The notes: generated by a model not told the origin, from the letters alone. Numbered from the stretch's first letter, positions 15,366 to 25,378 are shown. The stretch: DNA of 42,071 nucleotides from Candidatus Bacteroides merdigallinarum (GCA_019116285.1 DXBX01000051.1:1-42071); one strand, 5' to 3'. Numbers and translations are program-made.

Positions 15366-17186
15366 TTACCGTATCCGATGCACCCTCATCGTCTTCACCT
15401 GGAAGTTGCCGCGCCACGTCTCGAAGGTCAGCGTGTTATACGATTCGGAGGGGAAGACACGGTTGGTCATCACGAATTTGCCATTGTCACCGAAAGCCTC
15501 GATGCTGCTGCGGTCCACGAAAAGACGCAGACGGATGCGGTCCGTATCCACGGCGGGTGCCACGGTCATGGCAGGGAAGTCGGGACTGAAGTTCGTCAAG
15601 CCGCTCTCACTGCGTTCCATCACGAACTGTTTGCGGGCCACGTCATAATGCATGTGTACTTGCTCGCCCTTGGCATTGGACAGTGTCAGGATGATGCGCT
15701 CCGAACCGTTGTTCTTCAGCTCAAGCTCAATCTCGTAGGCACCCTTGTTGTCTTCCAGCAACGAAGGAATCTCATAGCGGTCGCTGACGCGGAAGGAAGG
15801 GAAGTTGCGGGTCTCTGCACGCGCTGCCTCCATCTCGGGCGAAGGGGCACAGCGCAACAGCAGTTCTCCATCTTGGCGGTAGAGCGAGAGGTCGCGGGCG
15901 ATGGTGTTGGCGCCACGGTATTGCAGCGTGGGCAGCACGGTCTGGTATTGCCAGTTGCTCATCCAACCCAAGGCCACAACCCGTCCGTCCGGCGCGTTGC
16001 TGAAGGTGACAGTGGCGTAGTGATCCTTGCCCCAATCCATCCACTTGGTGCGGGTGGGCGACTCGTTGGTGAACTTCTTGCCGTTGAACGTGCCCACGAA
16101 ATACTGCGCCGCATTTCCGCCGAAAGGTCCGCCGGGATTGATGTTGCAGATAAGCACCCAACGCTTCTCCTTCGTGCCCTCCACTGGCAGTTCGAAGAGG
16201 TCGGGACACTCCCATACACCGCCGTGTGCCCCCTGCTTCAGGCCGAAGGAACTTTCATACTTCCACTCCTTGAGGTTGCGGGACGAATAGATTTCCATCT
16301 CCTGCCCACCGGCGAGTATCATCACCCAATGCTTGCCGGGTGCGTACCAGAAGACTTTCGGGTCGCGGAAGTCACCTTTTTGAGATGTCAATATAGGATT
16401 ATCCGCATATTTGGTGAAAGTCATGCCACCGTCCGTGCTGTAGGCCATGCTCTGCGACTGGCTGTCACCCCAAGGCGTAGATTTGGCTGAGGTATAGAAA
16501 GCCACCACAGCACCTGCGCCCAGACCGGCGGTATTGTCCTTGTCCACCACAGCGGAACCGCTAAAGATGGTGCCGTGTGCATCAGGCAAGATGGGCGTAC
16601 CTTGATACGTCCAGTGCACAAGGTCGGTGCTGGTGCTATGTCCCCACGTCATGTTGCCCCAAGTGGAGCCGTAAGGATTGTGCTGGAAGTAGAGGTGCCA
16701 CATACCGTCCATGTAGAACATGCCGTTGGGGTCGTTCATCCAGCCGTAGGCAGGTGTATGGTGGTAGAGGGGACGGAACTTCTCGCGGTTCGTGGTGTCG
16801 AACGTATCGGACAGTTTCATCTTCTTCCAACAAAGGGCGCCAACGGGCATCCCTTGCACTTGCACGGAAGCAATAGTGTTGCCATAGGCCGAAAGGTCGA
16901 GGGGTACATAGTAATCTACCCGTTCCCGTGCAAGGCGGACATTGACTCCATCTGAAAGATAGTGGTTATCCGTGCCTACTACGTAAACTTTGGCTTCGGG
17001 CGCATTGTCTTGCACGGGCAAGAGGAAATAACGTGCCGTTTGCTGGAAAGAGATGAGATTCAGTTCACGTGCCATGTGACGGATATCTAAGCCGGAGTCA
17101 CCGTCAGCCCATGCCATCGGAACAAACCCTGTACTGAGAACTAAACTCATCAACGACAAAAGGAAAAGTTTCTTATAAGGTTTCAT
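15366..17186 (-). CDS. GH32 fructan exo-hydrolase (periplasmic)
   Basis: 606-residue enzyme that releases fructose from fructo-oligosaccharides. Signal peptide at 1-28 without a lipobox, so probably periplasmic; then an extra N-terminal domain of about 110 residues seen in Bacteroides GH32 enzymes; then the five-bladed propeller with nucleophile D152 (WMNDPNG), transition-state stabiliser in RDP (274-276) and acid/base E326 (WECPDLF), and a C-terminal beta-sandwich. ATG 17186 is used because it gives a proper signal peptide; the frame stays open to 17270. It sits in the BT1759 position. Linkage preference (beta-2,1 or beta-2,6) cannot be read from the motifs. Confidence 0.94.
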   Translation of the reverse strand: MKPYKKLFLLSLMSLVLSTGFVPMAWADGDSGLDIRHMARELNLISFQQTARYFLLPVQDNAPEAKVYVVGTDNHYLSDGVNVRLARERVDYYVPLDLSAYGNTIASVQVQGMPVGALCWKKMKLSDTFDTTNREKFRPLYHHTPAYGWMNDPNGMFYMDGMWHLYFQHNPYGSTWGNMTWGHSTSTDLVHWTYQGTPILPDAHGTIFSGSAVVDKDNTAGLGAGAVVAFYTSAKSTPWGDSQSQSMAYSTDGGMTFTKYADNPILTSQKGDFRDPKVFWYAPGKHWVMILAGGQEMEIYSSRNLKEWKYESSFGLKQGAHGGVWECPDLFELPVEGTKEKRWVLICNINPGGPFGGNAAQYFVGTFNGKKFTNESPTRTKWMDWGKDHYATVTFSNAPDGRVVALGWMSNWQYQTVLPTLQYRGANTIARDLSLYRQDGELLLRCAPSPEMEAARAETRNFPSFRVSDRYEIPSLLEDNKGAYEIELELKNNGSERIILTLSNAKGEQVHMHYDVARKQFVMERSESGLTNFSPDFPAMTVAPAVDTDRIRLRLFVDRSSIEAFGDNGKFVMTNRVFPSESYNTLTFETWRGNFQVKTMRVHRIR

Positions 17187-17298
17187 AGATACATAAAAAT
17201 TGATTTCAGTAATTGTTTCATCGGTGGTGATATTCACAGAGGCAATTTCATTTATAATACAGAGCTGCATTTGCCAGCCCCAAATGGAAGAATGATTT

Positions 17299-17333
17299 GT
17301 CTAAGCTGCCCGATTTGCTCGAGCAGCTTAGAC
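17299..17333. repeat. Strong hairpin between the two GH32 genes
   Basis: Perfect 11-bp arms GTCTAAGCTGC (17299-17309) and GCAGCTTAGAC (17323-17333), extended by an inner CGA/TCG pair. No T tract follows on the minus strand, so it is more likely an mRNA stability or processing element than a terminator. Confidence 0.8.
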
Positions 17334-17386
17334 TCGTCAACAAGCAATCCCTTAAAAACAAACTTCTTGCCTCAAAAAAACATCCA

Positions 17387-18976
17387 TTAATAATAGTTGA
17401 CCTTCACGTCCGACACTTGGATGGAGCCGCTGTAACAGTTGATGGACCAGCAATTCTTCTGCACACCGTAAATTCGATTCGTATAGGCCACGTTGTCATT
17501 GACATAGACCGTGCAGACGGAATTGTCGGTATAGACCACGATGTGGTAAACGCCATCAGCAGGCGTATCAAACGTATAACCATCAATGCCATTGACGAAG
17601 CCGATACCGGCAGAGCCCTCTTCTTCAAAATTCAATTTACGCCGTGTGTCGCTCTCAGGATTGACAATAACACTATAGTAAGCCTCTGAGTCTGTGCCAC
17701 GAGCCAGCGAGAAACCAAAACGGTCTGTAGCAGAACCTGTCTGTATGGTAAACTCTATGCGGTTGTGTACGTTAAGACGATTGAACAAAACGTAAGCGTT
17801 GTCTGTCAGCGTATAGGAGCCGTTGCTGCCCGATACTCCTGTCTCGCTCTTCGCCATCTCTTTCAGATCGACGGGAGCAGTGTACTTCGCATCAATAGCA
17901 GGTACAGCACCCAGGGTTAATGTCCCGTCGGCATGCTGGATGATACGGTGTACAACAAGATTACCCGCCCATTGCGGTTCGTTGGGCGAAGCACCCACCG
18001 CAGTATTATCATTGCCTTCACGGGTAGGACACCATCCCCAAATGTAACGGTTAGTACCGTCAGAAGCTGTCTTGCCTGCATAGAAGGCACGAGAATCGAG
18101 GAAACCTTCATGGTCATCAGGCCACAATCCTGCATCACCAGCCGTCGTGGCTTTCAACTCTTCGAGCGTACGCCCTTTCAAGTATTGCACACGACGAATG
18201 GCACTATGCTTCTCGGAATAAACCAAATACCACCAATCGCCCAGTTTGAAGAGATCAGGACACTCATAAAAGCGATCCCACATCATGGTCATGAATACAC
18301 CTACGTGCTGCCATGTGCGGAGGTCGGACGAGATGAACTCAGCCAGCGAACCTTTGCCGTCTTTAGTGGTAGACACCAACATGTGCCATGCGCCGTCCTC
18401 ACCTTGATAAACGAAAGGATCACGGAAATCATTGCGGCTATAACCATAGTCTGAGCCAAGCAAGTAGAACGTATGATCTTTCGTCCATGTGCGGAAGTCA
18501 GGGGAAGTGGCATACATCACCACTTCCTGACTCGATGTATGGCCTGTGTAAAAAGTATAATACAAACCTTCAGACGAATTGTACACCGTACTGCCTGTGC
18601 CCAGCGCGGCATCGGCCTCGGCTGCCGTACCCGTCGGGATAAGCTCACCCAGTGAAGTATAAGAAGCGGCATCATGGGTCTGCAAGGCCCAAATGGGGTG
18701 GTAAGTATCAGTCTGATTGGGACGGTACTCCTGTAGATAAAGGACTTTGAAGTCGTTCTCTACCGGGTCATAAAAAGGCATGGGGTCTCCTACGTAGCCC
18801 ACGTATGGTTTATAATAGGTATCAAACGACATTTCATCCGTCGGATCAAAGTAAGTCGTCGTACCGTCCCAGTTTTTCTGTGTCAGCACTGGATCGAGGT
18901 CGTCACTGCACCCGCTGAACAATGCCAGCGCAGCAGCCAAAGCAAAAGAAGATATCATGGTTTTCATATTTGTCAT
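17387..18976 (-). CDS. Surface lipoprotein GH32, endo-levanase-like (BT1760-like)
   Basis: 529-residue lipoprotein (lipobox LFSGC, Cys23, followed by acidic SDDLD as in Bacteroidetes surface-export signals). The GH32 motifs are present in the divergent form of Bacteroides surface enzymes: nucleophile D64 in YVGDPMPF instead of WMNDPNG, RDP at 185-187, and acid/base E238 in YECPDLF; a beta-sandwich forms the C-terminus. It sits directly behind the SusE-position gene, the place of the endo-acting levanase BT1760, which cuts levan at the cell surface before SusCD import. Levan as substrate is inferred from this; inulin remains possible. ATG 18967 is an alternative start. Confidence 0.88.
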   Translation of the reverse strand: MTNMKTMISSFALAAALALFSGCSDDLDPVLTQKNWDGTTTYFDPTDEMSFDTYYKPYVGYVGDPMPFYDPVENDFKVLYLQEYRPNQTDTYHPIWALQTHDAASYTSLGELIPTGTAAEADAALGTGSTVYNSSEGLYYTFYTGHTSSQEVVMYATSPDFRTWTKDHTFYLLGSDYGYSRNDFRDPFVYQGEDGAWHMLVSTTKDGKGSLAEFISSDLRTWQHVGVFMTMMWDRFYECPDLFKLGDWWYLVYSEKHSAIRRVQYLKGRTLEELKATTAGDAGLWPDDHEGFLDSRAFYAGKTASDGTNRYIWGWCPTREGNDNTAVGASPNEPQWAGNLVVHRIIQHADGTLTLGAVPAIDAKYTAPVDLKEMAKSETGVSGSNGSYTLTDNAYVLFNRLNVHNRIEFTIQTGSATDRFGFSLARGTDSEAYYSVIVNPESDTRRKLNFEEEGSAGIGFVNGIDGYTFDTPADGVYHIVVYTDNSVCTVYVNDNVAYTNRIYGVQKNCWSINCYSGSIQVSDVKVNYY

Positions 18977-18985
18977 GCGTTAAAG

Positions 18986-20386
18986 TTATTCAGCTGTTAA
19001 ATAATTGATAGCATTCATTGTCATAGTGGCCACATTGCCGTGGTACTGGTCGGTGGAAGCATCCACCCCGACAGCATACCAGTCATACGTGCCCGAACCG
19101 ATGCAAACGATATGTCCTCCGGCAGCATTGGCTGGATACTCCCATACCACTACTGCCCCATCGCCACCATAACCCAGGTCAATGCCTCCGTGAAGGGTGC
19201 GCCAATCATCCAGTGTGGCATAACCTCCCCAATCACTGCCAATGTGCCATTGTGCCGTGCTGTTCGTGGTACGATAGCCCGTATCGAAGGTATAGACACC
19301 GTTGCGGCCATCAATAGAAGTGGTTACCCCTGCAAAAATCGGGTGCGAAGCATTATCATCAACGAAGAAGCTCCACGGGCCTCCGGCTGTCTCAGCCTCG
19401 TTTTCCAACTGCCCCCAACAGTTGTTAGGGTTGGCACCGTCCAGCGTCGCGCCGATTTTGGCAGGCAAGTAGGTAGCATAGCGTGTCAACAAGAGGTTTC
19501 CTCCGGCTTCATAGAAGTCGCGGATTGCTGTCACGGCAGCCACGGCTGTAGGAGCGGCGTTGTCGAATTTCTCCATATTGTCAATGCCACCCTCGACATG
19601 GAAGTGCCACCACATCACACGGCATTGACTCAAATCAACGCGCCCTGTCCGCACATCTTCAAAAGAAACATATTGCGCGTTTGCCACATTTTGCAACATC
19701 CAATTTGCAGCAGTCTGTTCCTCAGGATTCAGCTCGGCAATCGTTGCGGCAAGGCCGACGTAAACAGCACTGGGAGCGTCAGATTGTTCGACAGTGACTG
19801 TGTATGTAGCTGTGGCCGTGCGATAGGTCACAGTGTACTGCACAGGCTGCGAGAAATCTACAGCCTCGCCCGAGGCCGGGGTGACCGTTGCACCGGCAGT
19901 GGTCGTGATGGATGGCACCATACTCGTCACATCTTCTGTAGTCGGAACACGTACAAGGATGGTACGGTTGTCTTGATTGATGATTCCCATGTACGAACCG
20001 TTCAGTGTGAAGGCTGTAATACGGGCCTGGTCATGTACGACACTGACCGTGTAGTCCAAGTAAGCATCACCATTGGTTACAGTAATTGTTTGCGGAAACG
20101 TGAAATTCAGCACATCGCCAGTTTGGATCGAGGTTGTGGCTCCCTCGGAAGCACTGATGGCAGTGACAGTCATTGCGTCAGTGTCATACGTTTCGGGTAC
20201 CCCAACAGTCACACTCATTGTTGAGTTATCAATCACTCCCTCATACTCGTCCAGCTGCAAGGTCGTCAGCCAAGTATCACCGTCCAAACGGAGGTCTGAA
20301 GTATTATCTTCGTTACATCCTGCCACTCCGGCCAACATCATGACCGCCAAGCAGAAATATGTCAATTTAGAAATCGCTTTCATCAT
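18986..20386 (-). CDS. Surface glycan-binding lipoprotein in SusE position (BT1761-like)
   Basis: 466-residue lipoprotein (lipobox LAGVAGC, Cys24, followed by NEDN). About residues 30-205 look like two immunoglobulin-like beta domains rich in Thr/Val. The larger C-terminal domain has many Trp and Gly residues (MWWHFHVEGG, WGQLE, SDWGGYATLDDWR, GTYDWYAVG) and may be the glycan-binding part; I recall this as a domain of unknown function in fructan-locus proteins. No catalytic motif is seen. It lies between susD and the surface GH32, 9 bp before the latter. Surface fructan capture is the inferred role. The second Met (20383) is equally likely as start. Confidence 0.82.
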   Translation of the reverse strand: MMKAISKLTYFCLAVMMLAGVAGCNEDNTSDLRLDGDTWLTTLQLDEYEGVIDNSTMSVTVGVPETYDTDAMTVTAISASEGATTSIQTGDVLNFTFPQTITVTNGDAYLDYTVSVVHDQARITAFTLNGSYMGIINQDNRTILVRVPTTEDVTSMVPSITTTAGATVTPASGEAVDFSQPVQYTVTYRTATATYTVTVEQSDAPSAVYVGLAATIAELNPEEQTAANWMLQNVANAQYVSFEDVRTGRVDLSQCRVMWWHFHVEGGIDNMEKFDNAAPTAVAAVTAIRDFYEAGGNLLLTRYATYLPAKIGATLDGANPNNCWGQLENEAETAGGPWSFFVDDNASHPIFAGVTTSIDGRNGVYTFDTGYRTTNSTAQWHIGSDWGGYATLDDWRTLHGGIDLGYGGDGAVVVWEYPANAAGGHIVCIGSGTYDWYAVGVDASTDQYHGNVATMTMNAINYLTAE

Positions 20387-20417
20387 GGTTTCTTTGTTAA
20401 TTTAATAGATTTTTGGA

Positions 20418-22154
20418 TTACCAGTTACCACAGTTTTGTTCATAATTGCCATTGCTTGCACTAATTTGGCTGAAAGGCACAGGCAAATATTCATTTTTGT
20501 TTTTCGTGAACGAGGCGTTCGTATAGATGGTGCAATCATTGGCTTCTTGGGCATAATAATGATTCAGCACTTGGTCCGCCTCACCCCAACGTACAAGGTC
20601 GAAAAAGCGGTCGCACTCCATGGCCAGCTCCAGACGACGCTCGAACTTCAAACGCTTCATAGCCTCTTCTTGCGAGAACGCTCCTTCGTAGGGACGGACA
20701 TTAAACGTCACATTATACTTGGCGGGATAGTCCGAAATCATGGATGTGCTCTGACGGGCACGGCTGCGCACTTCGTTGATGAGCTGCATGGCTTGGTCAA
20801 TGCGGCCATCATTGAGCTGGATGAGAGCCTCGGCACGCATAAGGAGAACGTCTGCGTAACGAATCACGATATGGTTCATCGAACTTCCCCAATACCCATT
20901 GCCCTTGATGATATAATCGCAATCCGGGTCCACATTCTGCTTCAAGGTGACATAATAACCATAGAGTCCGTTACTACGGCTCCACGTGCTCGAACGATCC
21001 ATCATGTAGTTTTCATTAAACTCATACGGCAAGCCGGGCATGCCGACAGTCAGGAAAAGGCGCGGGTCGGCCGTTTCAGACTCTATCTGGTAGTCGCTAT
21101 CATTAAATGTGTCGAAGAGCGGGTGACCCTCGCTGTCCGTACGGAAAGCATTTACCAAGTTCTGACTAGGTTTATAGAAATCGCAACCGCCATCCGTGAC
21201 TCCGGGAATGTTGGGCACTATCAATCCATAACCCCAGTTACAATTGCCGTATGTCGTACCGTCGTTCATGGAGTATTGCATGGCCCACAATGATTCTACC
21301 CCGTTCTCGTATTGAGGTTCCGGACGGAAGTTGTTGTGGAAATCAGGCTCCAAAGCATAGCCACCGGCTGTCATGATGGCGGGATCGGTATATTCCACCA
21401 CTTTACGCAAATCATCAGCATTGATGGAGGTCACCTCATTGCTGGCGGGGTCATCCTGGCGATAGGCTTTATAAAGATAGGTCTTGGCCAAGTAGGCGGC
21501 AGCGGCAGCACGTGTCGGGCGTCCCTTGTCGGCCTGCGTGTCGGGCAGGTTGTCATAGGCAAACTGGAAGTCGTTTGCTATCTGCTGCCAAGCCTCATCG
21601 TTAGTATACGTTGTGTTCGACAGGTTGTTATACTCCGCTGTAGAAAGGTTTTCATCATTGGCAAGAACAATCTTCTTGTAGAGCTGCTTCAACAAGAAGT
21701 GACCATGAGCACGGAGAAAACGCATCTCGGCAATGCGTTGCTGCTTTTCGGGATAGCTATTTTCATCCATCCGGTTGAGCAACTGAAGGGCAGTATTGGC
21801 ACGCGAGATGCAATTATACAGACGCTGCCACATGTCGTTGATGTTCCAAGCGGTAGTCATGATGCCTTGTGAAATCTCCAACACATGGAACACATCGCCA
21901 TCTTCCGTTCCATTACCCCCTTTGTAGGCATCGTCCGAACGTACATCGAAGTTCCATAAGGAAAACGAAGAGTTGATGTCCTCTGCCGAAATCCATACGG
22001 CGTAGGCAGATACCACAAGATTGTCCACGTATTCGGGATTTTGTAACTGCTCGTTGTCGATAGTCCCCTGCGGCACTTGGTCTTCCAAGAAATCTGAGCA
22101 ACCCGCCAAAAGCAAAGTGCAGCCCAAAACTGCTGTATATATTAATCTTTTCAT
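20418..22154 (-). CDS. susD: SusD-family outer-membrane glycan-binding lipoprotein
   Basis: 578-residue lipoprotein (lipobox LLLAGC with Cys19, then SDFLEDQVPQG, a hallmark SusD start). The fold is TPR-rich. The C-terminal RagB/SusD region is recognisable by ALIQLNDGRIDQAMQLINEVRSRARQ and the RRLELAMECDRFFDLVRWGEAD motif shared across the family. It forms the lid over the SusC channel and binds oligosaccharide. It lies 27 bp downstream of susC in the same operon and matches BT1762 in position. Confidence 0.96.
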   Translation of the reverse strand: MKRLIYTAVLGCTLLLAGCSDFLEDQVPQGTIDNEQLQNPEYVDNLVVSAYAVWISAEDINSSFSLWNFDVRSDDAYKGGNGTEDGDVFHVLEISQGIMTTAWNINDMWQRLYNCISRANTALQLLNRMDENSYPEKQQRIAEMRFLRAHGHFLLKQLYKKIVLANDENLSTAEYNNLSNTTYTNDEAWQQIANDFQFAYDNLPDTQADKGRPTRAAAAAYLAKTYLYKAYRQDDPASNEVTSINADDLRKVVEYTDPAIMTAGGYALEPDFHNNFRPEPQYENGVESLWAMQYSMNDGTTYGNCNWGYGLIVPNIPGVTDGGCDFYKPSQNLVNAFRTDSEGHPLFDTFNDSDYQIESETADPRLFLTVGMPGLPYEFNENYMMDRSSTWSRSNGLYGYYVTLKQNVDPDCDYIIKGNGYWGSSMNHIVIRYADVLLMRAEALIQLNDGRIDQAMQLINEVRSRARQSTSMISDYPAKYNVTFNVRPYEGAFSQEEAMKRLKFERRLELAMECDRFFDLVRWGEADQVLNHYYAQEANDCTIYTNASFTKNKNEYLPVPFSQISASNGNYEQNCGNW

Positions 22155-22181
22155 TGCATATTTGTTTTTATAGGTTAGACA

Positions 22182-25100
22182 TTAAAAGCTTACGTTGATG
22201 CCGAACGTCAGGTTCAGCGGGATGGGATAACCATAATTGGGATTCTCGGGATCTACGCCGCTAAAGCTCTTGCTTTTGATGGTCAGCAGATTCTGTGCAC
22301 TCACGTAGAGGCGCAGACGCTCCATCCGCAACTTCTGCGCGAACGCACGCGGCACATTGTAACCCACTTGCAGGTTGCGCAACTTCAGGAACGAGCCGTT
22401 TTCCACGAAATAGGTGGACACGCGTTTCTCGTTGTTCACATCTTCACGTGACAGAGCAGGAATGTTGGAGTCGGGATTGGTAGGCGACCAGGCATCCAAC
22501 ACACGTTTGCCCTTGTTCAAGAAACCGATGTTCAGTCCGCTCCACAAGTCCGTTTCCTTCTTCAAGTCACTGATGACATCAACACCCTGCACGCCTTGCC
22601 AGAACATAGTGAGGTCGAAATTCTTGTACTCCAAATAGATGTTCAGGCCATAGCTGAAGGCAGGCGTTGGGTCATAAATCCACTGCTGGTCTGCCTCGCT
22701 GATGATGCCGTCACCATTGAGGTCACGCCAACGGATACGTCCCAATCCGGCACCTTCCTGCGTGGCATGGTTGTCAATCTCTTCCTGCGACTTGAAAATG
22801 CCATCGGCCACATAGCCAACTTGTGCACCGTTCGGATGCCCTACCACGCTTTCCACACCATTGCCACCAAAGGTGCCGTTGGCCGCCACCGTGGCGGGAA
22901 GAGCCGTGATTTTGTTGCGGTAGGTCGAGATATTGGCACTCAAATCATATTTCAAACCAAAGGAAGTCGTGTTGCGGTAGCCCAAGTTCAATTCAATACC
23001 CCGGTTCTCCATCTCGCCAGCATTAATCCACTGTGTGCTGCCCTCGCCCATCGCCGCAATGCCAGCCATCTGTACGAGGATATCTGTAGTCTTCTTGTAA
23101 TACCAGTCGAACGAGCCGTATAGGGTCTGGTCGAACAGAGAGAAATCAAAGCCCAAGTTTGTCTGTGTGGTTGTTTCCCACTTGATATCATCGTTACCTA
23201 TCTGGTCACGCTTGAAACCAGACTGCAGGATGCCCCCGCCATTCGTACCTGCGATGTCATAGGACGTGCCGTAAGTCTGTCCGCCAAAAGAAGAAGTTCC
23301 ATAGTTGGGCACATAGATGGTGTAGCGTGCGATGTTGGAGATTTCCTGATTACCTGTCTGTCCCCACGAAGCGCGGATTTTCAAGTCGTCCAGCCAGGTG
23401 AGATTCTTCATAAACTTCTCATTGCTGATGCGCCACCCCAAAGATACCGAAGGAAATGTAGCATAACGGTTGTTGCGGCCGAAACGAGAAGAACCGTCGT
23501 GACGCACCGTCAGCGAAAACAGATATTTATCGTCATACGTATAATTGAGCTTGCCGAAGAAAGACACCAACGAATACCCCTCGGCAGTGCCGTATGCCAA
23601 AGCCGTACCCACACCGGCATTCGGCCACATGTAATCAGGATTTAGGATGGCGAAATCTTCACGGTAACCGGAGAAATTGCAGTCATCTTCACGGTTCAAC
23701 TCCATACCGGCCATCACGTCGCCACGATGTTTGCCTATCTCCAGATTATAGGTGCCCACCAAGTTCCACATCCATTTGGTCCAATGCTCCTGCTTGGCTT
23801 CCACGGCATTCGTGCTATTGGCCACGTTTCCCTCGGTGATGGGATAAGTAAAGATGCGTTGCTGCTTCTGCGCATAGTCCAAACCGAAGGTGGTGCGCAG
23901 GTTGAAACCCTTGAATGGATTGAGGTTCACGTAGGCATCGCCGAACATTCGCCAATAAGTGTAACGGTTGTCCGAGTTTCTGTCCAGACGGGCTACCGGA
24001 TTCTCACGGTCGGGATAACCTCCCACAGGGCCGGCATATTCACCTTCAATCGTATATACGGGCAACGAAGGATTGAACTGCAAGACATTCTGCAAGAAGC
24101 CACCAGGCGACTGCACTTCGGAAGTGCGGTTCAACGTGAAGTGTTCGCCCACGGTGAGAATCTTGTCTATCAGATGATACTCGGTATTGATACGGGCAGA
24201 AAAGCGTTCAAAATCAGTCTGCTTGATGATACCCAAGTTCTTGTAATAACCCAGAGAGAAGAAAGAAGAACCTTTCTCTGAACCATTGCTCACAGCCAAA
24301 TTATACTGCTGGATGACACCGGTGCGGGTCGTTTCGTCAAACCAGTCCGTGTCAGCCGATGGCGTAAGGTGATCCGAATCCAGGAAACGGGACATGCTGA
24401 TGTCGTTCAACCGAGGATAACCGTTGCTGTCGTAACCCCAATCATAACGATAGCCCAGCGGATTCGTATTCGGATCCTGACCGCCGTTCACATAAGCTTG
24501 CCACATGGCACGGCCATACTCCTCGGCATTCAGCACTTCCATCTTGTTGGTATACATGGAGGCCGAGACCGACGCATCCAAATTGATGCTCATCCTGCCT
24601 TCCTTACCCTTCTTAGTCGTGATGATGATGACGCCATTGGCTGCACGCGAACCATAAATGGAAGCAGAAGCCGCATCTTTCAACACCTGGATAGACTCTA
24701 TATCATTGCCATTCAACTCGTGCATGCCGCTCTTGGTGGGCACACCGTCTATGATATAAAGCGGGTCGTTATTGTTCAGCGTACCCACACCACGAATACG
24801 TACTGTTGCCGAACCGCTGGGATTGCCATCCGCAGTGATATTCATACCCGGCACACGTCCTTGCAAAGCCTTGATCGGGTTGTTCTCGTTTTGCTTGGCT
24901 ATCTCATCCACGCTGACCACCGAGATGGCACCCGTCAAGTCCGCCTTACGCTGCGTGGAATAGCCCGTCACCACCACCTCGTCCAGCATCTCGTTGTCCT
25001 CTTCCATCGCAATCTCCAGCGTGGGAGCCGCCTTCACCGTCACTGTCTTATATCCTATATAGGATATGGTAATCTGTGCATCGGGTGCCACGGAGAGGGT

Positions 25101-25292
25101 AAACTTGCCGTCAAAGTCCGTGATGACGCCGTTCTGCGTGCCCGCCTCCACGACGGAGGCTCCGATGACGGTTTCGCCCGTCACCTTGTCGGTGACCGTG
25201 CCTTGCACGTTCAGCTGCTGGGCCATGGCCGTGAGTCCTGTCAGCAGCAGCACCGCGAGGGTGCAAATCCTTAGTCTGATGTTTTTCATCAT
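22182..25292 (-). CDS. susC: SusC-family TonB-dependent outer-membrane transporter
   Basis: 1036-residue outer-membrane importer of fructan oligosaccharides. Signal peptide at 1-24; carboxypeptidase-D-like domain at about 28-105 (VQGTVTDKVTGETVIGASV...DFDGKFTLSV); plug domain with VVVTGYSTQRKADLTGA, ALQGRVPGM and IRGVGTLNNNDPLYIIDGVP; and a 22-strand barrel ending in aromatic NVSF. It is the first gene of the fructan operon, behind a -7 box and an inverted repeat suited to activator binding. Importing levan fragments produced by the surface GH32 is inferred from locus similarity to BT1763. ATG 25289 is an alternative start. Confidence 0.96.
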   Translation of the reverse strand: MMKNIRLRICTLAVLLLTGLTAMAQQLNVQGTVTDKVTGETVIGASVVEAGTQNGVITDFDGKFTLSVAPDAQITISYIGYKTVTVKAAPTLEIAMEEDNEMLDEVVVTGYSTQRKADLTGAISVVSVDEIAKQNENNPIKALQGRVPGMNITADGNPSGSATVRIRGVGTLNNNDPLYIIDGVPTKSGMHELNGNDIESIQVLKDAASASIYGSRAANGVIIITTKKGKEGRMSINLDASVSASMYTNKMEVLNAEEYGRAMWQAYVNGGQDPNTNPLGYRYDWGYDSNGYPRLNDISMSRFLDSDHLTPSADTDWFDETTRTGVIQQYNLAVSNGSEKGSSFFSLGYYKNLGIIKQTDFERFSARINTEYHLIDKILTVGEHFTLNRTSEVQSPGGFLQNVLQFNPSLPVYTIEGEYAGPVGGYPDRENPVARLDRNSDNRYTYWRMFGDAYVNLNPFKGFNLRTTFGLDYAQKQQRIFTYPITEGNVANSTNAVEAKQEHWTKWMWNLVGTYNLEIGKHRGDVMAGMELNREDDCNFSGYREDFAILNPDYMWPNAGVGTALAYGTAEGYSLVSFFGKLNYTYDDKYLFSLTVRHDGSSRFGRNNRYATFPSVSLGWRISNEKFMKNLTWLDDLKIRASWGQTGNQEISNIARYTIYVPNYGTSSFGGQTYGTSYDIAGTNGGGILQSGFKRDQIGNDDIKWETTTQTNLGFDFSLFDQTLYGSFDWYYKKTTDILVQMAGIAAMGEGSTQWINAGEMENRGIELNLGYRNTTSFGLKYDLSANISTYRNKITALPATVAANGTFGGNGVESVVGHPNGAQVGYVADGIFKSQEEIDNHATQEGAGLGRIRWRDLNGDGIISEADQQWIYDPTPAFSYGLNIYLEYKNFDLTMFWQGVQGVDVISDLKKETDLWSGLNIGFLNKGKRVLDAWSPTNPDSNIPALSREDVNNEKRVSTYFVENGSFLKLRNLQVGYNVPRAFAQKLRMERLRLYVSAQNLLTIKSKSFSGVDPENPNYGYPIPLNLTFGINVSF

Positions 25293-25370
25293 AGCTGTGT
25301 TTTTAAAGTTGATACATTAAAGATTGATTCTTGTTCTCGCCACATCCTCGTCGAGGACGTTTTCCACGGG

Positions 25371-25378
25371 CAAAGGTA
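25371..25378 (-). promoter_or_regulatory. -7 box (TACCTTTG) of the fructan (susC) operon
   Basis: Consensus box about 80 bp upstream of the susC ATG with no TTTG -33 element, as expected for an activator-dependent promoter. The predicted leader contains a 13-nt palindrome (TCCTCGTCGAGGA, 25345-25357). A second TACCTTTG lies further upstream at 25483-25476. Confidence 0.6.
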
